A DNA stretch of 64,000 bases, taken from assembly GCA_033239005.1 (NCBI GenBank), contig BSQZ01000001.1:19547000-19610999 (forward strand), written 5' to 3'. Under the pieces are notes generated by a model. It did no database searches. It had not been told where the DNA came from and saw nothing but the letters and a program-made list of their open reading frames with translations. This document shows positions 23,462 through 33,068 of the stretch, in pieces. Each line of letters begins with the position of its first letter. The stretch's first letter is position 1. The translations under genes were made by a program, and so were the position numbers. This DNA is from Lamellibrachia satsuma. Lineage: Eukaryota > Annelida > Polychaeta > Sabellida > Siboglinidae.

Positions 23462-23788
23462 CAGGGTTGAAAAAATTATGAAAAAAATCGGATTTTTAAA
23501 ATTTAAATCAGATTTTTTTTATATTTTTTTTAAATCTGGTATACACAATGTCATAAAATATGTTACTATCAGGCTGTTTGGTGTCAACACAGGTACACAA
23601 GTGTGTGCACTTTGTGCTTTTGTATTAAAAAACACACAAAACTTTGTTGATCTCGATGCTTGAAAACAATTATTTGTGCTAAATTCATATAAATCAGCGA
23701 TTAAAAAACCGGAAGTCAAAAAAATCATAAATCAATTTTTTATTTTTTTTGGAGCAATTTAAATCATGATTTAAATCAAACAACCCTG
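23462..23788. mobile_element. Nested hAT MITE, 327 bp, with perfect target duplication
   Basis: Ends CAGGGTTG and CAACCCTG are perfect inverted repeats, and the flanks are the identical 8-bp TTTGCAAC (23454-23461 and 23789-23796). The interior is rich in AAATCA/TGATTTAAAT words. It interrupts the sequence that is continuous in hAT copy 1 near 425-435, which dates it after copy 2. Confidence 0.92.
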
Positions 23789-24832
23789 TTTGCAACTCTA
23801 GACAATCAAGCCATGATTAACCATCAACTTATCACCCTTTGACCTTACCAGTGGACATTCTATTCTCTAGGCTTTCCCTCCAAATCTTGCTGCCTGGCTG
23901 ACCTGCCCACCCTAATTGGTAGTTGGTACAACAACTGACATTACTTTTTCAGTAGATAGTAAACTAGGCTAGCGCTGCCGATCGCCAATTGTGCCACAGG
24001 CGAAACAGTTTCCCATGGCGCCCTCTAATCTGTAATTACCCAGCAATAAGCTAATGATTTAACTGCTCTCGGCCAAAGTTTGCGTCCTGGTGGGCAGCTA
24101 AAAAAATAATATTATAACCTGTAAAGTGTGGGAGCTAACTTCCTCGCAGTTTTTCAATTTGTTATCGGTTAAAATGATTCATAAATGCACTCGAGTGCCA
24201 AATAAACGTCCCTATACGCATATTTATTTGATGAAAAATGCCACCCTATATGCACCTTATTTGGCACTATACTATAATTAAATTTTAACATTTGTGCCAG
24301 CCTATATTCTCCAATAATCGTGGCAAATTATGCAGGGTATAATTTTAAGGAGAGCAATCATTCTTACTCCCTATTGTTAGCGCTAGTCGTGAATTTTGTT
24401 GGATCCCGTGCTTCTGAGGATCCTAGATTTTGATCCCGAAACGTTAGACCATTAAATTTCCATGATTAGATGAATTGGTCAGAATCTTTAGTTCTCTGGA
24501 GCTCGACATGGCATATTATTAGTTAAAATGCCATTATCACTGACCGTAAAATGGCCGCCGCGCGCAGCGCCTAAAACCAGTCTTAACCGGCTGGCTGTGG
24601 TTTCCCCTGAAACGGGCTTGCGTATTCAATTCAATAAGACTTTAAATGTCCATTTAAAAACGGAAATTTTCCCGGTTTTCCGCAGATATAAAATGTGGTT
24701 ACTATATCTGATGTGATGCAAATAAGCACAAAGTTTATGCATATTCGGCAGATAAAATCCCAAAATTAAAAAAGTTTTTCCGGTTCTGTGAAGAAATATT
24801 TGTCGAAAAAAAATTTGCTGTACGAAGTACTG

Positions 24833-25284
24833 TTATACTCTTTCAGTTCACTCGCTATTCATCATACAAGGTGTAGGGATGTATGTGCATTCTACAGAGT
24901 CTAAAATAAGATTCAAATGATGACGCCTTGCATTAAATAGTCTTGGCAGACTCATTTACAAAATTCCAGTCTCAATCAGTATAAATACCATTCAGGTGTA
25001 TGCCTGTGATACATACTAAAGAAACCATGGCCAAACCTGCACATGACATTTATAAATATATTCAACATTGCGTTTGCTTCTTGTTTCTTTCTGGTCAGTT
25101 TAAGTAGTGTTCCGGTGTAACAGGTATGTGCCATATTACATTTACGTAAATGTTTCTATTCATCTGCCATTCCCACTAAAAAGTAATGTATTTGACAATG
25201 GAATGGCAGGCTATAATAGTAATATACATCATTGGCATGTTCCATATTGCATCGAAAAAAACTACAGCTTATCAACCACAGTGA
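24833..25284. repeat. Left arm of a 450-bp inverted repeat
   Basis: Matches the complement of 27393-27846 over its full length with short indels, for example GTGTAGGGATGTATGTGCAT and CATTTACGTAAATG in both arms. Confidence 0.88.
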
Positions 25285-25449
25285 ACATCTAAGACATGGC
25301 GGCCATCTTCGAAACTAATACCAAAAAATTCATAAATAATAAAGGCCTCCCTCTAACTTAAAAAAGAAACTAGTTTCTTTTTTACTAGGCCTAATATTCG
25401 ATACATTATATAAACATAATATACGTATATTAAACATATAGATAGTCAC

Positions 25450-26060
25450 AAGAGAACATAACACCAATATAAATTAATACAACAACGTTTAATTATAAAT
25501 ATATAATACAAGAAAATCGAGCACACACTGCAAATCTCCAACACTGAGAACGTCACCATGACGATACAAGTGTCGCCCCAAATGTCCACCACCACTATTC
25601 TGGTCTTTGCGACAGTGTCCACCCGTTTCACTAAGAGTGAATCCGGGACGCTGCTCCTTCACCATACAGATCTTGAAGGCTTCCTCATGAAAGCGTTCTT
25701 AGCTGTCGGGAGACAGTGCATCGATTGCGTCAACACGGTCCGCCTATGGGCGATAATCGCTGAGTTCGCGTGATCATTCGCAGTGACGAAGTCTATCTGT
25801 CTCTGGCGCTTCGGCAGTAACATTGATTTCCGGTGGTCTGCACATATATCGTGTTTTGCCAAGTCTTCTTGGGCTTGGCGCAGTCCTTCCCGGTGACAAA
25901 CACGTTCTTGCTTTCGCGTGCACGCAAACTTTGCAGCGAAAGACGTGGCTTTTGCTATCGTGAATAAGCCATGCAAAACGTACGAACCAGTCCGCGTTTT
26001 TTCTTTCGTTTCTTTCCGCGATCTTCGCCGGCGGAAGTACATTTACGAATCATTTTAACC
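25450..26060 (-). pseudogene. Transposase-like remnant, unassigned
   Basis: The - strand reads from about 26058 as a lysine/arginine-rich start (MIRKCTSAGEDRGKKRKKKR), then, across frameshifts, FRC or FAAKFAC with cysteines, and a long tail containing FVTANDHANSAIIAHRRTV. A related, also broken copy lies on the + strand at 26540-26800, reading FRCIVCVHAKAKNVFVTGKD. The CxxC followed by K-x-FVTG resembles BED/TTF-type fingers seen in transposon-derived KIAA1586-like proteins, but this is a weak call. Confidence 0.4.
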
Positions 26061-26539
26061 GATAAGAAATTTAAAAACTGCGAGGAAGTGAGCTACCACA
26101 TTTTAAGGTTATAATATTATTTTTGTAGCTGCCCAGCAGGACACAAACGTTCGCTGAGAGCAATTCCATCATTGGCTTATCGCCGGGCAATTATAGATTG
26201 GGGGTGCGAAAAACAATTCCACGGCTGGCGGGCAGCTATGATTCATGGGTTCACCGCCGCTTACACGACAATGCGCGTTAACATGATCGTAAATGCGTTT
26301 CGCCAAATTGGCGAAGAGTTTTGTTTTCCTTTCGCCAAATGGGAAACCGTTTCGCCTATGGCGCAATTGGGGATCGGCAGTGCTAGCCTAGAAATTGCTT
26401 CGCCACTAAAAAAAAGACAAATATACCTGTGACTTTTTCGCACTGTACTATTATTTGTTTTGAACAATTTGCACCCCTATACTGTTATACGGCACAATAC
26501 TATTATTAAATTTGACACCCTACACTTTTATTTGGCACT

Positions 26540-26800
26540 CAAGAGTACTTCGGCGGGCAATGATCGTGGAAACGAAACAAAACGACGCAGCCACGTTTGA
26601 TCAAGGCGGACTGGTCTTTCGCTGCATAGTTTGTGTGCATGCGAAAGCGAAGAATGTGTTTGTCACTGGGAAGGACTGTGCCATGCCCAAGATGCTCTCC
26701 GCTTTCGAGACCAGGTTTCGATTGTGGGAAACACAACTGCGGGATGCAAATTACTTCCAGACACTCATAGAAAACAAACCAGCCACTCAGGACACATAGG
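26540..26800 (+). pseudogene. Second copy of the transposase-like remnant
   Basis: Reads FRCIVCVHAKAKNVFVTGKD in an open + frame starting near 26560. It is the inverted counterpart of the - strand remnant at 25860-26040 (shared words TTTCGCTGC and GGGAAGGACTG). Confidence 0.42.
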
Positions 26801-27392
26801 CCTTCGTAGCATTCATTGAGCTGCTGAGACGGGAGTTTGCTGACCGGTCGACAATCTCAGGGCTCGCAACAGGGAGTGAAAAAATTAAGCTGAACTTCGT
26901 GTAATGCAAGCCATGAACGCATCTAACAGATGGACATTTGGATGATGTGCTGAGGCTCGCAGGATCAAGTCTGCAGCCAGATGTGGGACACTTGGTGGTG
27001 CAGCAACTCTAGCATCAACGTCTCTAGCATCAGGCATCGGTGTCACATGGGTCAACATGGCATCAGCGGCATGCCAAGAACACGTAACATGAATAATGTG
27101 TTTTTGAACAGCATAGTGACCATCGAACTGTTGTTCAAAATCAGACCTATTTACAACAGCAACGTGTGCAAGTTGCATGCATGCGTGCGTGCATATATGT
27201 ATATCTGTGTATGTATATACATATATAAATATATTGTACGTGTTACAAGAAAGATAATATCCTTATGTGCGCGCGTGCGTGCTTCCATGTGCGTGCGTGT
27301 AGGTGTGTCCCGCTGACCTATTCCAAGTAACTAATTTGGCCCTCTGTTCAAAAAGGTTGCCAAACCCTGTCTTAGATACTCAGTGAGTAATA

Positions 27393-27846
27393 ACTCACTG
27401 TGGTTGATAAGCTGTAGTTTTTTTTATGCAATATGGAACATGCCAGTGATGTATATTACTATGTAGGCTGCCATTCCATTATCAAATAAATTACTTTTAG
27501 TGGGAATGCCAGATGAATAGAATCATTTACGTAAATGTAATATGGCACATACCTGTTACACCGGAAAACTACTTAAATTGAATAGAAAGAAACAAGAAGC
27601 AAATGCAATATTGAATGCATTTATATGGATGTCATGTGCAGGTTTGGCCATGGTTTCATTAGTATGTATCAAAGGCATACACCTGAATGGCATTTATACT
27701 GATTGAGACTGGAAATATGTAAATCAGTCTGCCAAAAGACTATTTAATGCAAGGCATCATCATTCAAATCTTATTTTAGACTGTAGAATGCACATACATC
27801 CCTACACCTTGTGTGATGAATAACAAGTGAACTGAAAGAGCACAAC
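27393..27846. repeat. Right arm of a 450-bp inverted repeat
   Basis: Complement of 24833-25284. Because 26040-26530 pairs with 23967-24290, the two inverted pairs are interleaved (a, b, a', b'). Confidence 0.88.
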
Positions 27847-28325
27847 AGGAAATGGACAGGGACAAGAAACTAGTGTCTTTTTTACTAGGCCTTAACACGT
27901 TATTTTATGTCATGTTTTGCATTTTGACGTTTTGCCATCTTAGTGTCTGCTAAAAAAATGGCTACAATTTTTTTTAACCTTTAGCCAAATTGGCTAAACA
28001 GATTTTAGGCCCAGGTAGACATTATACAATGTTTAGATATTAATGTTGTTTAATAAAACAATACGCATATATTACAGTTTATTTGTGTTTCATTTTTGTT
28101 ATAAGATAATAGGTTTCTTTTACAAATTTAGCGGCTTGCGGGCTTACCCATTTTTGGCCCGCGGGAAATGGGCCAGGCCTGAGCCAAACATTAATGGGTC
28201 TGGAAGGGCCTCAGCTTAAATTCTAGTTTGTGGGCCTCTGCTTGAAATTTTTTTGCAGGCCTGGATTCTAACTGCTAATTGTGGGCCAGGCTTGGGCTCA
28301 AATTACAGGCCCGTGCAAGGCACTA

Positions 28326-30189
28326 CTATACCACGGACATTTATCATTGGTCACTCCTAGGGTTAAGCATAAACATATATACAGATGAAGATACAAAGAA
28401 GTTAAAAACTTGACGATAGGCTGGAATTTTATTTTTCTATAACTATATTATTATTATATTCTTAGAATTCTACCACTACTGCTAACACTAATTCTGCTAT
28501 TACTAGTATTAGTGTGGGCCGAACTGACCACATAGCTGAATTCAATATTCGCCGAACCCATCACGGGCCCAATCATCCGGGACCCATGGTTACTATACGT
28601 GGGTCACCCCTATGCGGATACCAAAAAATTACATGTAGACCCATTAATATTTAATTATCGCCCTTTCCTGTGACCAATTCTCGTACCTTTTGACGTTTTG
28701 TGTTGTGGGCAGCCAAAAACAAAAACTGTTTGACGATAACAACAAACATACAAATGCCGAAACGGAAACAGAGTGGAGTAGGTTCAGCAACTAACAGTTA
28801 ACTAAAAGGACCCCAAACGACGCCTTCTAACACACATTGAAGCACAAACGAATCCCATTTACGCACGGAGCACATGCTCAAAACAATTTACGCACACCGA
28901 AATGCACATTTTAAGGCCTCATTATGTTGAAAACACGTTTTCTCAAGCACGCAACCACAATATTGAATTGTAATTGCACATAGCAATGCATCTATACACT
29001 GGCTTACTTTGTCACAAAAAGCATAATTTAATAAATACCTGAGTAAACCATATTTATCTGCGCCCTCTTCCGAACACGTGGTGGCTGCTAAATGGCGCAC
29101 GCGCAGTTGCAATTCTCGCATTTATTTCCGACCGGAGACTTGCCTCGGTTACGCGGGACAACTCTTTTCTGCACAGGGACAGTGGACACTCAAGTGACGT
29201 CACGTGTTGGTGAACTTGAAAGCCCTGACACATTAATTATTGTTTAGGTGCACAATCATCATTTAACATTTATACCCTGCTGATGCTTAATGGCAGAACC
29301 CTGAGCTCGTTTGCTACAGGAACACGCAAAGATCGAGTGATTGTTGGTAAAGGTCATTTAATAATTGTACCAAAAGAAAATATACTATGAATCAATGAAA
29401 AGTAGCTTGGCAGCTAGCACAAACATGCTCATCAAGAAAAATACAATAAAATACAATACATGTATATCAAATGAGATATCGCTTAGTTGCCAATACAAAG
29501 TTGCTTATTGAGAAACAATTATTAAATGACAGAAGTAGAAGTAGCAAAGGTGGGGCGGTCCTTTGTCCCACCAGGCCTCCAGTAATAGAGGCCCAACCCC
29601 CACCCCTGCTCGCATGCAGGCATGCACGGCAGGCAGACAGGCTGGCGCGCACAAACGCACGCACGAATGCACACACGAACGAACGCACGCACGCACACTC
29701 AAATAACGTTTTCCATTATTATTGTCACTATTAAATAAGCTCACAGACAGCTAGCTATAGCGTCATGACCAACATTGTCCACGTAACGGGCTGTTACGAT
29801 GAATGACGAGAGCGCGTATACGTACGTACAGCTGCCATGTGTACATTAGATAACTCTTTGTTTTGGTTTGTTCCATTGATTAATGCAATATTATTTATAT
29901 TACAAGTAGGTATAGACGTCACAACATGGCGATTAATTCGTAATGAAATGCTCTAATATTAATTAAATAAATTATATGATTTACCATTGTGTATAGGATG
30001 TCGTTCTGCACGCATACAACGGCTGTCTCCACGCTGCGTCAAGATATGTAGGCGACTCGGCAATTAAGGCCAACACTCAACAACATTGCGTTCTATTATC
30101 GTAGACTAGCATAGGCCACTTTCGACGCCGCTCGGTAGTGTTTCACGACAGCTCTGCCAGGCACGGACTCGTGGAGTCAGACCACAGTA
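28326..30189. other. Intergenic or intronic stretch with a GC-rich, CRE-containing patch
   Basis: Mostly AT-rich without recognised genes. At 29040-29215 the sequence turns CpG-rich and contains the palindrome TGACGTCA (29195-29202), fused with CACGTG. This could be a promoter of a - strand gene such as fibrillarin, but no exon was identified there. An ACGC-type simple repeat lies at about 29650-29697. Confidence 0.4.
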
Positions 30190-30650
30190 GAGAATTGCAT
30201 TGGTGGCTATGTTAACGTTTTGTCTGATTATAAGAAAACCTGACCATCAAAAATTCTGAAATAAATGTGCAGCAACTGCCATCATCTCATTGACATGCTC
30301 ACAAACTTTTATCAAAATCACATAGCTCCAGCTCTTTTAAAATGCCCCCACGTGCGACGTCCGTCAATATTTACAAAAATAGCCGTGTATTCATGCGCCC
30401 ATTTGGCCCAAAGCAGAACAATTCTCATAAATCCCTCCGCCAGTTAAACTCTAAAAAAATGCACTATTTCACAGCCAATAGCTTCTATAAACAAACCTGT
30501 GAATATTCCTGCTCAAAGGCACTCATGTCACATAATATGAATTTATTAAGTTCACATTTAACAATTTCACGTGCCCTACATTCGTGTGAAACACTAAACA
30601 GGAACGTCAACTGTGGTCTTACCCCTCGTGAGTAAAGGTGACTTTTTCAA
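30190..30650. repeat. Dispersed repeat shared with 11735-12190
   Basis: Same-orientation partner of the repeat next to the fibrillarin exon at 12224. Shared order of words GGTGGCYATGTTA, CCATCAAAAATTCT, CTACATTCGTGTG. The family is unknown. Confidence 0.75.
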
Positions 30651-31825
30651 AGGAGTTGGCGCTATGCTAATCCTAAGAGACGTGTTAACAATTACCTTGT
30701 GGCCAACTGGCGTACGCTTGTGCGGGCGATAGCATACGTATACACATGTCAACTATTCGTCATTCGCACGGAGTCTGCGTCATTTTGACATAGCCAATAA
30801 ATCTCCGTCCCGTGGATTGAAATCTCCGTTAAAATCGCGGTTCGATTACACAATCATCCAGGCACTGCATGGCACAGAGGTGCTAATTAAGTAACATTGC
30901 ACCAAAAGCGGTAAATCCACCGTTTTTCATGATGTGAGGGCGGTTGATAAGGATCTGGCGTCACGTACGGTCGTGAACGGGTAGTGTGGAAGGGAGTTTC
31001 CATCCTATCAGAATAATTATATTAATTTAATCTTGATGCACTTATGTTGCATCTTCTAGTGGTGGTTTGGTGGTATATTCGGATTCGAAATTAGTACGTG
31101 CGGTGTTTTAACCTTGAAATTGCGGTTTGGCGGTAGATTTTTACTCGAAAGGTGTAGAGCAGTAGATTTTGTAGAAGGCCCTATATTTTTACCGCTAAAG
31201 TGGTAGACTTGGTACGTGCCTCTGGCACTGCCGGCATACATACCAGGAACACGCAGTTACTACGTGTGTTCAAATGTTGATAATTAATTGCGTTATTGAT
31301 CGCCTCGTCCAGGAAGCTCAGCAAAGATCATGTAAGATATTTGGACGAAAAAAAACAGGTCGACGAAAGACTGGCTACAGTCTCACAGTGCACGTAAAGG
31401 CACAAAATAATGTTTTCAAGATGTACTTGAAATCAAGTGAACGGTGTGAAGGAAATGCAGGTCTTGTTTCTTATGCGCATATCAAATGGCTGGTGTATGG
31501 ACAACACTGAAAATGATAATATAAATCGCTAGCCGTTGCAATGTCAACACGATAGTTATAAAACAAATCTAAGTATATCATAACTGCCACGGTTCGCTTC
31601 TTTGGCGAGACCACCGACGCAGACCTGCCGCCAAAGCAGCACGGCCTCGATACTGTCAGGGGTGCTTTGGCCGCGCGGACTTCGCCAACAGTTGTTCGCC
31701 ATGTTGTTAAAGCTAATTAGTTGCTCCATAGCAACGCAGACTCTTAGCATTTTCCATGGATAACTGCCCTTCTCCGAGTAAAGGTGAACTGCAGCTCAGA
31801 AGCAAACTAATTAAAACTAAATTGT

Positions 31826-33043
31826 ATGATGGCGCCATGCAAACGGCAGTTAAAGGCCACAAGGCACTTAATTTGTGGCAGTTGCAGTAACTGGGTGGAC
31901 TTCGTCAAGCCTGGGTGCGCGAAGTCCTGGGCTGAGGTCCAGGCAGATAGTTTTAGTTTTGAGTGTAGGGGATGTACGAAGATAAAGGAACTAGAGGTGG
32001 AGTTGGAAGAGCTGAGGCTGCTCGTTGTGGCAATGGTGGGAAGGGAAAAGGGGGGTTGTGCCAGTAGTTCCCGTGGGGGAACAGTAGATGATAAAGTGGG
32101 GAAAGACCCAAGAGATGCTAGGGAGAGCTCACCGCAGCCTGGGAGGAAGCTGAGAAGAGGGAAGGTGACAGGTTGTAGGGAGACAGGACGTAAGGAGACT
32201 GGAAGGAAAGGAACGGGAGGGAAGACAACCGGAGTGAAGGAGAGGGGAGTAGGGGAGACAGGAGGGAAGGGGAAGGGAGTGGGGGAGACGGGAGGGAAAA
32301 CAACCGGAGTGAACGAGAGGGGAGTGGGAGAGACGGGAGGGAAAACAACCGGAGTGAAGGAGAGGGGAGTGGGAGAGACAAGAGCAAAGGAGTGGGAAGT
32401 GGGGGAGACAGGAGGGAAGGGGTCAGGACAGAATGTGAAGGAGGGGATCGAACGGAAGAGTTATTCTGCAGCAGTGATAGAGGGGGTGAGGAAGAGAGCA
32501 AGGGTGTTTGTGGGGGATTCGATAGTTAGGAAGACCGACAGAGTCTTAAACAAGGGAGATGATGTGGTGGTCTGCTTTCCTGGAGCCAAAATAGAGGCGA
32601 TAGCTGAGAGTGTAAAAAACATCGTAGGCTCGGGTAAGGGTGGATCTGTTTTAGTACACGTAGGGACACATAACGTAGAGAGGGAGGGTACAACTGCCAT
32701 AGTTAGGAAATATAGGCAGTTGGTCAGAACACTAAAACAGACGCGGGTTGAGGAGGTAATACTGTCAGGGATTTTACCTGTAATGGGCAGGAGGGGTCAC
32801 AAATATCGAAATTGTCGGGGGATGGCAATTAACATGTTAGTCCAGAAGCTATGTAGGGAAGAGGAAGTTGGATTTGTGGATTTATGGGGAAGTTTTGTTG
32901 GGAGGGCTGATATGTACATGAAGGATGGGCTTCATTTAAATGGAAAGGGGGCGGCAGTATTCGCAGACAAACTTTCAGCAGCAGTAGATAGTGACTTGGG
33001 TACAATGACAAATATTTTTGGAAGTAAACATTCTTTAAACTAG
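31826..33043 (+). CDS. CR1 ORF1 protein: PHD-like finger, repeat linker, SGNH esterase
   Basis: 405 residues, uninterrupted. Residues about 17-55 hold paired cysteines (CGSC ... FECRGC) typical of the PHD-like finger of CR1 ORF1 proteins, followed by a short leucine-rich helix. Residues about 110-215 are a low-complexity linker of repeated TGVKERGVGETGGK-type units. The C-terminal half is an SGNH/GDSL hydrolase: GDSIVRK (block I, serine), a block III that reads GTHN rather than GTND, and DGLHLNGKG (block V, Asp and His). Such esterases are known in CR1 and related LINE ORF1 proteins; their role in transposition (membrane or lipid binding) is unproven. Start chosen at the double Met 31826. Confidence 0.88.
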   Translation: MMAPCKRQLKATRHLICGSCSNWVDFVKPGCAKSWAEVQADSFSFECRGCTKIKELEVELEELRLLVVAMVGREKGGCASSSRGGTVDDKVGKDPRDARESSPQPGRKLRRGKVTGCRETGRKETGRKGTGGKTTGVKERGVGETGGKGKGVGETGGKTTGVNERGVGETGGKTTGVKERGVGETRAKEWEVGETGGKGSGQNVKEGIERKSYSAAVIEGVRKRARVFVGDSIVRKTDRVLNKGDDVVVCFPGAKIEAIAESVKNIVGSGKGGSVLVHVGTHNVEREGTTAIVRKYRQLVRTLKQTRVEEVILSGILPVMGRRGHKYRNCRGMAINMLVQKLCREEEVGFVDLWGSFVGRADMYMKDGLHLNGKGAAVFADKLSAAVDSDLGTMTNIFGSKHSLN

Positions 33044-33068
33044 AAATGCAGGGGGGGGGTACCTAGAG

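Larger units (their letters stand above)
23967..26388. mobile_element. DNA-transposon-like element with long inverted ends, flanked by TA
   Basis: The left end GGCTAGCGCTGCCGATCGCC is inverted relative to the right end, whose complement begins GGCTAGCACTGCCGATCCCC. The match extends through CAATTGYGCCAYAGGCGAAAC and, further in, the stretch 24050-24190 matches the complement of 26040-26150 at about 80%. Both ends are flanked by TA. Superfamily uncertain. Confidence 0.62.
22944..28325. mobile_element. hAT-type element, copy 2 (long, with nested insertions)
   Basis: The left end CAGTGCCCTGCAC and the complement of the right end TAGTGCCTTGCAC are inverted and match the ends of copy 1. Internal sequence of copy 1 (366-530) recurs at 23395-23900, and the GC-rich right end of copy 1 (1255-1516) recurs at 28125-28325. 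Flanks are GTACACCG and CTATACCA, which look like a decayed 8-bp duplication (5 of 8 matching). The interior holds several other elements. It lies in the long first intron of fibrillarin if exon 1 is further upstream. Confidence 0.72.

Noticed and set aside
23868..23876. ATG TCC ACT G followed by GTAAGG on the - strand as fibrillarin exon 1
   Set aside because: The phase fits, but the site lies in a dispersed repeat also present in hAT copy 1 (near 490), and MSTE is not a fibrillarin-like start.
26885..27178. 97-codon - strand frame MQLAHVAVVNRSDFEQQ...
   Set aside because: It lies in transposon-derived DNA. No family recognised and no supporting splice or start context.
29040..29060. ATG GTT TAC TCA G followed by GTATTT on the - strand as fibrillarin exon 1
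   Set aside because: The phase fits and the surrounding patch is promoter-like, but the donor is poor and MVYSE is not a known fibrillarin start. Kept only as a possibility.
31056..31241. 61-codon - strand frame MYAGSARGTYQVYHFSGKN...
   Set aside because: It is built from loosely repeated GGTGGTTTGGTGGTA-like and GCGGTAGATTTT-like words; more likely a decayed repeat than a gene.
32118..32501. 127-codon - strand frame rich in Ser, Leu, Pro
   Set aside because: It is the antisense shadow of the repetitive linker in CR1 ORF1.
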